64,000 nt of DNA from Archivesica marissinica (Eukaryota > Mollusca > Bivalvia > Venerida > Vesicomyidae). Location of the stretch: positions 41,683,823-41,747,822 of the forward strand of contig CM026394.1 of assembly GCA_014843695.1 (NCBI GenBank), written 5' to 3'. Positions 12,101-25,400 of the stretch are shown here, in pieces; position 1 is the stretch's first letter, and every line of letters starts with the position of its first letter. The position numbers were made by a program, and so were the translations under genes. The notes under the pieces are model-generated. The model did not search any database. It was given only the letters and a program-made list of their open reading frames with translations, and was not told the DNA's origin.

Positions 12101-15100
12101 CACCAGCATTGATGTCACCACCAGCATTGATGTCACCACCTCCATATTCTCGTTCCCAGTCCCCTGCACACAGCCTTGACCTAACCACAGGTTTGTTGAG
12201 TATTTATCATTATACCCCCACCAAACTAGTTTGGTGGTGGGGGCTATATATGCCATGCTGTCCCTGGGCTCGAGGTCAAATGACTTAGAAATTGGCGTTT
12301 GGCTACCTACTATCTCTGCAACCATCGTTCCAATCGCCTTGAAACTTCACATGCTTACTTACCTAGATCCATATTTTCTTTCTATGGCTCACCCATGCGG
12401 CCCCTGGTCTCAAGGTCAAATGACTTGGATATTGGCGTTAACTTTTCGCGTTAAAGTTTTTGTGTACCTACTATCTCTGCAACCCTAAAATAAGTCCAGC
12501 ACACGGGTGGGGGTATGAATCGCCTTGAGCGATAGCTCTAGTTGCATAGTGTAGTGATTCTGGTGTGGTGATGCACCTGCACCAAGTCGCTGAAATCGGG
12601 ATATTAAAATTTCAGCGCTGAAAACAAAATCTATTGAATGCTAGTATGTAGGTAATAAGTATACTGTTTATTCAACTGAAATTTACACAGGAGTTATTAG
12701 GTTCTTATGCTAAAAGAACAAGTGAACTTAGCAAATAGTTAGTTTAGCGATGTGAGCAAATCACAAGCTTAATTGTGCATTATTTCAGGATAGTCGGCTC
12801 ATCTGACTACAAGAATTAATTAGTTTCTGCAGTTTCACAATCCTTGTTTTACAGTTTAACCCCTTGCTGACCACTCCATGTCATGTTGTTTTACAGTTTA
12901 ACCCCTTGCTGACCACTCCATGTCATGTTGTTTTACAGGTTAACCCCTTACTTACCACTCCATGTCATGTTGTTTTACAGGTTAACCCCTTGCTGACCAC
13001 TCCATGTCATGTTGTTTTACAGGTTAACCACTTGCTGACCACTCCATGTCATGTTGTTTTACAGGTTAACCCCTTGCTTACCACTCCATGTCATGTTGTT
13101 TTACAGTTTAACCCCTTGCTGACCACTCCATGTCATGTTGTTTTACAGGTTAACCCCTTGCTGACCACTCCATGTCATGTTGTTTTACAGTTTAACCCCT
13201 TGCTGACCACTCCATGTCATGTTGTTTTACAGGTTAACCCCTTGCTTACCACTCCATGTCATGTTGTTTTACAGTTTAACCCCTTGCTGACCACTCCATG
13301 TCATGTTGTTTTACAGGTTAACCACTTGCTGACCACTCCATGTCATGTTGTTTTACAGTTTAACCCCTTGCTGACCACTCCATGTCATGTTGTTTTACAG
13401 GTTAACCCCTTGCTGACCACTCCATGTCATGTTGTTTTACAGTTTAACCCCTTGCTGACCACTCCATGTCATGTTGTTTTACAGGTTAACCCCTTACTTA
13501 CCACTCCATGTCATGTTGTTTTACAGGTTAACCCCTTGCTGACCACTCCATGTCATGTTGTTTTACAGGTTAACCACTTGCTGACCACTCCATGTCATGT
13601 TGTTTTACAGGTTAACCCCTTGCTTACCACTCCATGTCATGTTGTTTTACAGTTTAACCCCTTGCTGACCACTCCATGTCATGTTGTTTTACAGGTTAAC
13701 CCCTTGCTGACCACTCCATGTCATGTTGTTTTACAGTTTAACCCCTTGCTGACCACTCCATGTCATGTTGTTTTACAGTTTAACCCCTTGCTGACCACTC
13801 CATGTCATGTTGTTTTACAGTTTAACCCCTTGCTGACCACTCCATGTCATGTTGTTTTACAGTTTAACCCCTTGCTGACCACTCCATGTCATGTTGTTTT
13901 ACAGGTTAACCACTTGCTGACCACTCCATGTCATGTTGTTTTACAGTTTAACCCCTTGCTGACCACTCCATGTCATGTTGTTTTACAGGTTAACCACTTG
14001 CTGACCACTCCATGTCATGTTGTTTTACAGGTTAACCACTTGCTGACCACTCCATGTCATGTTGTTTTACAGGTTAACCCCTTGCTGACCACTCCATGTC
14101 ATGTTGTTTTACAGGTTAACCCCTTGCTGACCACTCCATGTCATGTTGTTTTACAGGTTAACCCCTTGCTTACCACTCCATGTCATGTTGTTTTACAGGT
14201 TAACCCCTTGCTGACCACTCCATGTCATGTTGTTTTACAGGTTAACCCCTTGCTGACCACTCCATGTCATGTTGTTTTACAGGTTAACCCCTTGCTTACC
14301 ACTCCATGTCATGTTGTTTTACAGGTTAACCCCTTGCTTACCACTCCATGTCATGTTGTTTTACAGTTTAACCACTTGCTGACCACTCCATGTCATGTTG
14401 TTTTACAGTTTAACCCCTTGCTGACCACTCCATGTCATGTTGTTTTACAGGTTAACCACTTGCTGACCACTCCATGTCATGTTGTTTTACAGTTTAACCC
14501 CTTGCTGACCACTCCATGTCATGTTGTTTTACAGGTTAACCACTTGCTGACCACTCCATGTCATGTTGTTTTACAGGTTAACCACTTGCTTACCACTCCA
14601 TGTCATGTTGTTTTACAGGTTAACCCCTTGCTGACCACTCCATGTCATGTTGTTTTACAGGTTAACCACTTGCTGACCACTCCATGTCATGTTGACATAT
14701 TAAATCTTATTACGAGTATGTTGTCAGTAACCTTAACAATTCATTCATTAGAGACAATGATAGTTTCAGAAGACATCCAGGAAATTCCCGAAGCAAATGA
14801 TGCAGCTACATGTAGCAGCCTGCCAAGTGAAAGTGGTAGCTACATGTAGCAGCCTGCCAAGTGAAAGTGGTAAGTAATGAATTGATTATATGAATTGAAA
14901 TAGTATTTCACTAGATGTATTTATTAAAAGGGCATTCTTACGAAATTGGCACATTTCAGAAATCAATAAAATATGTCAAGACTTAAATTATGATATTCAA
15001 CGATTTAATATGGTTTGTATATATATAAATTCCTCAGTTTATTTAGATAAAAAATGATATCACCAGGTGTGGGATTCGAACCCACGACCCTAATGTTTGT

Positions 15101-18100
15101 TAATACAGCGTAGTGGTACACATATGTTATATTTCACTAAATACTGTCTAAATTGGCCGGAATAGTACATTCTCTGCTGGTGGACTCATGTTTATAAACA
15201 AAAAGCCAGAAAGTTTCTAGGAAATAGTAATGAAATCAAAAATCGATTTTTTCATTGCTCTGTAACGACGTAAATTTTGTCGCCAAAATAGGAAATACCT
15301 AGTTTATTACCTACAGTGCCTAGAGTATCATTAGGGGAATACCCGTTTTTACAGTTTTACTTTCAATACAGCGATACATGTACATGATGTATATATCATA
15401 CCGTAGTCTGTATATAATGTTGAAATTGATTTAATACAATTATTAATTTTGTGATTTGTAATTTCGCATTGAATTATCGCTCATCCGTGCGAATGTCCTT
15501 TTAAAACTGCTCGTCAACAATCAAGGCATAAAATTATTACTGCCGCAAATATTAAGTATCAACAGTTATATGTGATTGTGATTTTTTTTCTATTCTGGAA
15601 TACAATTTCTGCTCAGAAATCTATATGTTGTGATGTTTCTTAACCAAAGTATTTTTTTGGTTACAGATCTGGTTTACCTAGGTGAAGCCCAGTACTCCAT
15701 TAAGATAAAAAAGGACGACTTGGAGCGATGCCAGAAGACGGCCAAAATCGCCGAAAAGCTGGCATTAAATTTGGTGGAGTATCTGCTGTCCCCCGAAGAG
15801 CTCGCTACCGTAACTGTTTACGGTAATGTGCAGCACAAAAAGCTTCCTATGGCTGAGGAAAAAACGAAGGCTTTGAGAAGTAAGTATATATGTAGATACA
15901 TGTACACATGTGACGTTCACAGATCATCTACAATGTAGCAGTGAAATCGTATATAGTTTTTGTTATTCCGTCATCCTTTTGTTCCATTGTTTTCGGGAAA
16001 CCATTATCTATGTAACCGTAAGCTCGCTTGACTTCAAACTTCATATACTTCTTGTCATTCTGTACCACGCCATGCGGCCTTCAGTCCCAAGGTAACGGTA
16101 AAAATGCATTTTTGCGTTAAAGTTTTCTGCTAAACATCTGTGTAACCGTTGGTCAGATTGACAGCTAGCTAGTTATATGCTCGTACACTAAATATGCTAT
16201 CTTTCTACAATTGGCCCCCTTAGGGTTTATATCTCTTATTTTTTTGCCCCTGGTCACGAAGAGCCGGTGGCATATAGTGTTTGGACCGTCCATCCATCTG
16301 TCCGTCACAGTTAAGACGTTTGTATCAGTTACTAAAATGTCTTCTTAACTTCTATAAAACAATTCAACACACGATCCATATGAGTATATATGCTACACAG
16401 CCCTACAATCAATCATATGACCACAATTTCACGGGGGGGAGGGGGTCATTCGTGTGTGTGGACACATTTCTTGTTCTAACCAGGCATTGTATATTTTTCT
16501 ACTCTGGCATTGTTTTCAATCTCTCTCTATTCACTGTAATGCACAATTTAATATTTTAAGCCCTTTGTAGTCTCTGTGTATATATATATATACACTTGAC
16601 GTTTAATTACTGACATGCTGTCAATGGGGGCATCAATTCACATTTCCTCTCTTTTTTTGTCTATAGGCCACATATTCAGCAGGTACCACCTGGAGAAGAG
16701 TCCGGCCGAAAAGTCCCGAGAATGGGAAAAACTAGTGCTAGTTGTCAACGACAATATCCGGAAACTGAGGAAACAAGAAAGAAGAAAAAACCTGACAATT
16801 ATAAGGAACTGTGAAAATGTCAAATTAAAGACATCCAGACCGTATCTTTCAATGTCATAATCTATGATTATGTAAAGGATCTATCGGACATAATGATTCA
16901 CTACACTAAATGAGTGACTTGCATGGCTATGTCTCATTCATTAGACATACCGTATTTATTCTAATAGTAGCCCCCGGGCCCTCTCTAATAATACCCCCCC
17001 ATATTTTCAAGCAAAATATGTTATTTTTACATATAAAACACATTCAAAACAACATATTTTCATAGGTTTTGTATGCCCTACTGTTATTTTCATACGTATA
17101 AAATGCAGAGCCCCTGGGGCGTTTATTTGAATAAATACGGTATATCAAAATGGACATATATATACGGTCTGGGTGCCTTTAAATGTCGGGAACCAGTGTT
17201 TTTATGCACCCCGAAATTAATTTCGGGGGACATCTAGTCGCCGTCCGTCTGTCCGAACCATTTCCGTGCGATAACTTGAGTATTCCGCCATATATTAATT
17301 CCGCAGGTAAATTTCATTGGGATTCCACTGACACACCAGTGGAATTCCAATGCATCCAGTGAAATTCAACTAGTAATTTTTATGATATTCCACTGGCTTA
17401 ATTACCACTGGAATACCACCGGAATACCACTGGTAATACACTGGTATTCCAGTGGCATTCCACCGGTAAATTTCGACGGAATTTCACTGGCATACCAGTG
17501 GAATTCCAGCGGGATACCATTGAAAATCCACTGGTATTCCAGTGGCATTCCACTGGTATTCCAGTGGGATACCATGGAAAATCCACTTGTATTCCAGTGA
17601 AATGTTGATATCTCACTGGAATACCAGTGGATTTTCACTGGTATTCCGATGAAATACCGTCGAAATTTACCGGTGAGATTCCACTGGTATTCCAGTGATT
17701 ATTTTCAGTAGGGTTATCCACTGCATGATAGCTAAATGGCTGTCATTTGTATGGAGATATAATAGTATATTAACCTAATTCTCTATGAAGACCCAGTAAT
17801 ATTTATGGAGGTGGGATAGATATGGCGACTACTTATTCACTACTTAGCATGTTAGCTAAATGGCTGTCATTTATATGGAGGTATAATAGGAAATTTATTG
17901 GTCTAAAATATCATTGGCCATTCCATGTCAATTACTTGTTGTTGAATGTGTTAAAAATTCACTTGATCGTATAACGCGTTTCTGTGTTGCCTCTCGCTTC
18001 ACAGTCTGAATATTGCATCCTGGGTATACCGGTTGCCCATGACATAAGCAATAACCTGTGTATTTGTTTTTCAAAAAGAGCCTGTGCAAATAATGTTCAC

Positions 18101-19392
18101 TCTCAATTAAGCATAATGATTGATATTTATTTTATGCAATATCTAGGTCACTCTCAATTAAGCATAATGATTGATATTTATTTTATGTAATATCTAGGTC
18201 ACTCTCAATTAAGCATAATGATTGATATTTATTTTATGCAATATCTAGGTCACTCTCAATTAAGCATAATGAATTAATGATTGATATTTATTTTATGCAA
18301 TATCTAGGTCACTCAATGAAGCATAATGATTGATATTTATTTTATGCAATATCTAGGTCACTCTCAATTAAGCATATTGATTGATTTTTATTTTATGCAA
18401 TATCTAGGTCACTCAATTAAGCATAATGATTGATATTTATTTTATGCAATATCTAGGTCACTCTCAATGAAGCATATTGATTGATTTTTATTTTATGCAA
18501 TATCTAGGTCACTCTCCAGGGTTCATTCTAGGTCAGAATATTTGGGAGAAGTGAGAAAGTGCGTCAGGGGCGTAGCTAGCCAGCCCTCTATCCATGTGGA
18601 TTCATAATTGTACTAGGGGGGCATACCCCCCCGCAATTTTTTGGAAACAATGGTGCAATCTGGTGCAGTCTGGGCATTCTGAGGTGCATTATTTAGTACT
18701 GGAAATTTGAAAGTTTTATGATCATAAATCAACAAATAAACCCGTTACTCGGCAGATTTTCTCTCTAAAATAGAGCTGAAATATCAAACAAATACAAGCC
18801 CTGATTGTCTAACAGAAGTCTAATTTTTTGTCCTTTTTGCCAGCGAACTGCATGATTACATGTTCAATGTCCATATGTCTGTAGCTATGCATCATTGCTG
18901 GCCCAGACAGGCGTTCAGTGGACATAGTAGACCTCATATAGTTCTTCAATCTTCTCATGATGCTGAACGACCTCTCAGCTGAGGCTGTTGAAACTGGCAT
19001 GGCGATGAGCACTACCAGACATGTGTAAATGTCCGGGTACAAAGTTTTGTTTGTGTCCTTCAAAGTTGTGCTGAGGTCAGAAGGCTATTTAATCCGGCAA
19101 GGCACGTTATAATATGAGTATGTAGTCAAGTACGCATACTGCAACTTTGGCTGAATTGCAACTTTGGCCGAAGTTTTTCTTTTACAGAATCATGTGGATT
19201 CAGCCGCGTACTCGCATATAGGCAGCTGCGCGTGATCGCTTCCTTAAATGGTGTTCTTTAATATACTTCTGCAAAATAGGGTTAAAATGCACAGTACAAC
19301 CATTAAATACAACAATTGAATAGAAGGTGTGCTTTATAATGGGCCAGTGTATCTTACTAGACAAAATTTTGTTTGAAAACCGTAAAAACCAA

Positions 19393-19427
<35 letters not shown>

Positions 19428-22400
19428 GGAGAAGTGGGGCACCCAGAGGGCCAAGGGCGACAATTTCGCCCACATCGCCCTCTAGAATGATCCCTGCTCT
19501 CAATGAAGCATAATGATTGATATTTATTTTATGCAATATCTAGGTCACTCTCAATTAAGCATAATGATTGATATTTATTTTATTGTATGCAATATTAGTT
19601 AGTAAGAAATAAATCGTAACTAAATCAATAACAAAGTGAAAGCAACAGCACTGCCCTCCATCTTTTATTTATGCGGTGATATCAATGATCAGTGACAGAT
19701 GTGAATTTCGCCTTATAGGTGTAAGTTTAAACTGTATTTATTTTACAACGATTGTGAAGCAAGTTCTAACAACTTATATTAATCACTCTTGTTGGCGTGG
19801 ATGAAAGCCTAAACGTGGTCATTTGTATGGGAGGAAACCGGAGTACCCAGAGAAAACACACTTGTCCGATCTGGTGACCACTGTAGCATCTCGCATACTT
19901 CCTGGTCCGAGGATCGAACCGGGTTGCATTGGTGAGACGTGAGTTCGCTAACCTCTTTGCTTAATCGGACAGCCAATTATAGGTTTATACCAATAGCAAT
20001 ACATGCCATATACGGCAATCATGTGACGTCGCTTGAGTAGCAGGCACCTTACAAATGTCAAGTCCGCCTCCGTGGTTGAGTGGTTACGGTCGCTGACTTG
20101 TGTCTCATTTATATGAAAAAGTTGGCAGTTTCTTACGGAGGTTGGTGCACCCAAGTACTGGTTAACCGCTGGAGCCTGCCCAGGAAAGGTGTTGTTAGGT
20201 AAACTGCCCGCCGGCGATATAACCTAAAATGGTGCTGATGCAGGCGTAAAACCCGAAATATAAATAAATAAATTCTGATATCACCGCTCATTAGTATTCA
20301 CCGAGATTAGGGTCACTGTGGATTTTTATTAAAATACACTTGACCATAATATGACGTGTTTCTATGACGCCTCAAGCTCTGTTGTAAAATGGATACGGTG
20401 TCTGTAGTGTAACCTAGGGCCCGAGCTCTTGTAAAATGGATACAGTGCCTGTCGTGTAACCGAGGGCCCGAGCTCTGTTGTAAAATGGATACAGTGCCTG
20501 TCGTGTAACCGAGGGCTCGAGCTCTGTTATAAAATGGATACAGTGCCTGTTGTGTAACCGAGGGCTCAAGCTCTGTTGTAAAATGGATACAGTGCCTGTC
20601 GTGTAACCGAGGGCTCAAGCTCTGTTGTAAAATGGATACAGTGCCTGTCGTGTAACCGAGGGCTCGAGCTCTGTTATAAAATGGATACAGTGCTTGTCGT
20701 GTAACCGAGGGCTCGAGCTCTGTTATAAAATGGATACAGTGCCTGTTGTGTAACCGAGGGCTCAAGCTCTGTTGTAAAATGGATATGGTGTTTCGTGTAA
20801 CCGAGAGTTCGAGTTCTATTGTAAAATGGATACGGTCTCTATCGTGTAGCTGAGAGCAGGGTTCATTCTGTCTGAATTTTTGTCTGCGCCACTTCTGTCG
20901 CCAATTGAAAAATACTGGAGCCAATTAAAAAAACTAAGAGCCATATAGTTTAATTAGTTGAATACAGATAAATATTTGACAAAACATGTCTCCAACTACG
21001 GGCCTTTCGCACCTGAAGCGAACACGCTACCACTGTGTATCCTTAACCTGCAAGTCACCACTAAAGTCACATTTGCAAACAGCATAGAGCCAGATCAGAC
21101 ATTACAGAATGTTCCAACTGATGAGGATCTACGCTGTTTGCTATTTAGGTAGTGGAGATAAAACACTTGTCTGAATAGCAAAGGACATAGATCCTGATCA
21201 AACTTGACTGATCTGGATCTATGTTGTTTGCACATTCCGTCCAATTTATTCGTCAGGTTAAGGATTAATATAGCATTCAGTACTGGAGAATATTGCTGGA
21301 AGAAGTCCAGTATAGTAATAGAGACTATGCAGCTAATTCCTTGGTTTAATGTTATAAAAATGTTCGATCATTGTCTAGCATTGTTTGTCAGTTTTGGCAT
21401 CGATAAGGAATAAATAACTATTTGTCTGTCAAATTTTGACAGATTGGGAATATTGTCATAACTCAAGTTCAAGTGTTGCAACGGCTGATATTATTCTGAT
21501 CAGTAATTTGTAGCAATGACAGGTTTTGAATAACTTCACTTTCAATATAAAGACATTTTCTATTTTTTTTTTCTTTCATAGAATTTGTTTTCATGTTTTC
21601 ATTTGTTGCAGGAAATTTTATGATGAATTTTCAATGAGGGGACCTTTTCCTTCATAGAGATTTAGGTTTAATATACTATTTACATCTCCATACAAATGAT
21701 AGCCATTTAGCTATCATGCAGTGGATAAGTAGTGGCCATATCTATCCCACCTCCAAGTCCGCCTCCGTGGTCGAGTGGTTAAGGTCGCTGACTTGTATAC
21801 CACTGTAACCTATCATCACTGATGGTCACGGGTTCGAGCCCCGCTCAGGCCGTGTCTCATTTATATGAAAAAGTTGGCAGTTTCTTACGGAGGTTGGTGC
21901 ACCCAAGTACTGGTTAATCGCTGGAGCCTGCCCAGTAAACTGCCCGCCGGCGATATAGCCCAAAATGGTGCTGATGCAGGCGTAAAACCCGAAATATGAC
22001 ATAACATAACTATCCCACCTCCATAGATATTACTGGGAATACACAAGATTTTGGTTTGGCTACTACATTGTCAATGTATGTCATATTGGTAATGGCGTCA
22101 AGAGGAACTTCGATGAGGTAAGGTTTAAAACATTACCGTACATACTTTTTCTCTTATATTTCCAATGTTCAATAACAATTTATTAAAAAATTTCAGTTAA
22201 ACAAATCAAATGTTTTTTTCTTGTGAAATTGATATGTATATACCTCCCTTTATAGAAAATTATTTACAAAATCACAGATAGCTTTGTAAAACGTGATTGG
22301 ATAAAATTAACGCAAGAATAAATATTGCCTATGAATCATAGTTTTATGTTACAAACAATAATAAAGACACTTTTAACATTAATAAATAAACATTTATTTT

Positions 22401-25400
22401 CCTTTTTTTTTTAGTAAACTAATTTTGTAAATAATGATCCATATAGGGACTACTGTCCATACTCGCCTATAAGACTTAAGTTATTTACCACCAGATTATG
22501 TTGCACCCAGTCTTATAAAACAAATTTTTTTTAAATGCCGTAAATGGTAAGAAAAGTTATGTTTTAGAAAAGAAAGCACTGACACTGAACATTTCTTCAA
22601 CTTGCACTGACCAAACATGCAATTTATCTGGCCTCGGGGTTATAAAACTGTTCTCCTATCTCAAACTCAGTCTCAAGCTTCTGATTGGTTCAGCTGGCAG
22701 TAAGTGAGTGAGTGCTAAAAATGTTACATTTTTTAAATGTGTTCAATTGTATCCGTTCATTTTATGTTTAAAAAAAAGAAAGCACTTTTGCATTGAAAAT
22801 TTCTTTCAACTTGCACTGGCCAAACATGCAATATATACTTGTGTCCATTTTATCAACCCGTCTTATATACGAGTGCATGCCAAATCCCTCAGATTTCAGG
22901 AACAAAGAGGGTGTCGTCTTACAGGCGAGATCACCTTGTAGGGGAGTATGGAAGGTATTACAGCGTGCGTATTGCTTACAACAGTATGGAGATAAAAGTA
23001 TTAATTGGCCTCCTCTATTGTGGAGTGCAGGGTTCAAACTATCTTTGCTTTTTCAGACCGACTAGTCGAGTCAAGTGCACTCAAGAAGGCCATCGAGTTG
23101 GTGTACCAGGCATACCTGCCCAAACATACACATCCATTTATATATCTCAGGTAAGGTGTCCCAGACCCATCCAAGCTAACACATCCATTTATATATCTCA
23201 GGTATGGTGTCCCAGACCCATCCAAACTAACACATCCATTTATATATCTCAGGTATGGTGTCCCAGACCCATCCAAACATACACATCCATTTATATATCT
23301 CAGGTATGGTGTCCCAGACCCATCCAAGCTAACACATCCATTTATATATATATCTCAGGTATGGTGTCCCAGACCCATCCAAACATACACATCCATTTAT
23401 ATATATATCTCAGGTATGGTGTCCCAGACCCATCCAAGCTAACACATCCATTTATATATATATCTCAGGTATGGTGTCCCAGACCCATCCAAACATACAC
23501 ATCCATTTATATATCTCAGGTATGGTGTCCCAGACCCATCCAAGCTAACACATCCATTTATATATATATCTCAGGTATGGTGTCCCAGACCCATCCAAAC
23601 ATACACATCCATTTATATATATATCTCAGGTATGGTGTCCCAGACCCATCCAAGCTAACACATCCATTTATATATCTCAGGTATGGTGTCCCAGACCCAT
23701 CCAAGCTAACACATCCATTTATATATCTCAGGTATGGTGTCCCAGACCCATCTAAACATACACATCCATTTATATATATATCTCAGGTATGGTGTCCCAG
23801 ACCCATCTAAACATACACATCCATTTATATATCTCAGGTATGGTGTCCCAGACCCATCCAAGCTAACACATCCATTTATATATCTCAGGTATGGTGTCCC
23901 AGACCCATCCAAACATACACATCCATTTATATATCTCAGGTATGGTGTCCCAGACCCATCTAAACATACACATCCATTTATATATCTCAGGTATGGTGTC
24001 CCAGACCCATCTAAACATACACATCCATTTATATATATATCTCAGGTATGGTGTCCCAGACCCATCTAAACATACACATCCATTTATATATATATCTCAG
24101 GTATGGTGTCCCAGACCCATCCAAACATACACATCCAAACATAAAACTACCAGGAGTATATACTGAGTTATGACCCTTTGATTATTTTTAAGGAACACTG
24201 TCAATCCATGTATTGTCTGAGCATCATCTCTATACCCACTTGCCAGATTTTGTCTAGTTGGTTTAACCTTTAGCATGCTGTAAGTCTAGTTGATTTAACC
24301 TTTAGCATGCTGTAAGTCTAGTTGATTTAACCTTTAGCATGCTGTAAGTCTAGTTGATTTAACCTTCAGCATGCTGTAAGTCTAGTTGATTTAACCTTTA
24401 GCACGCTGTAAGTCTAGTTGATTTAACCTTTAGCACGCTGTAGGTGAAATGAGCAGATAACAAACATGTAATATTTTCCTTATTTTTCCTAGAAAGTAGG
24501 GCTTTCCTAGAAAGTAAGGCATGTGACATTTCATTCTAATTTTTCCTAGAAAGTAGGGCTTTCCTATAGGAAAGTAGGGCTTTCCTAGAAAGTAAGGCAT
24601 GTGACATTTCATTCTAATTTTCCTTATGTTTCCTAGAAAGTAGGGCGTGTGACATTTCATTCTAATTTTCCTTGTGTTTCCTAGAAAATAGGGCGTGTGA
24701 CATTTCATTCTAATTTTCCTTGTGTTTCCAAGAAAGTAGGGCGTGTGACATTTCATTCTAATTTTCCTTGTGTTTCCTAGAAAGTAGGGCGTGTGACATT
24801 TCATTCTAATTTTCCTTATGTTTCCTAGAAAGTAGGGCGTGTGACATTTCATTCTAATTTTCCTTGTATTTCCTAGAAAATAGGGCGTGTGACATTTCAT
24901 TCTAATTTTCCTTGTGTTTCCTAGAAAATAGGGCGTGTGACATTTCATTCTAATTTTCCTTGTGTTTCCAAGAAAGTAGGGCGTGTGACATTTCATTCTG
25001 ATTTTCCTTATGTTTCCTAGAAAGTAGGGCGTGTGACATTTCATTCTGATTTTCCTTATGTTTCCTAGAAAGTAGGGCGTGTGACATTTCATTCTAATTT
25101 TCCTTATGTTTCCTAGAAAATAGGGCGTGTGACATTTCATTCTAATTTTCCTTATGTTTCCTAGAAAGTAGGGCGTGTGACATTTCATTCTGATTTTCCT
25201 TATATTTCCTAGAAAGTAGGGCGTGTGACATTTCATTCTAATTTTCCTTATGTTTCCTAGAAAATAGGGCATGTGACATTTCATTCTAATTTTCCTTGTG
25301 TTTCCTAGAAAGTAGAGCGTGTGACATTTCATTCTAATTTTCCTTGTGTTTCCTAGAAAATAGGGCGTGTGACATTTCATTCTAATTTTCCTTGTGTTTC

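Larger units (their letters stand above)
18090..19590 (+). repeat. 44-bp minisatellite, interrupted
   Basis: The unit has TCACTCTCAATTAAGCATAA then TGATTGATATTTATTTTATGC and AATATCTAGG. About nine copies occur from 18090 to 18516 and two more from 19497 to 19590. The interruption is the 980-bp element at 18517-19496. Confidence 0.9.

Noticed and set aside
12864..14849. 661-codon + strand frame as a repetitive BEN isoform
   Set aside because: A 14-codon satellite frame; its acceptor phase does not fit exon 6. Kept as a low-priority finding only.
22839..24166. 323-codon frame over the exon 10 array
   Set aside because: It is in a different frame from MLH1 exon 10 and made of the array unit.
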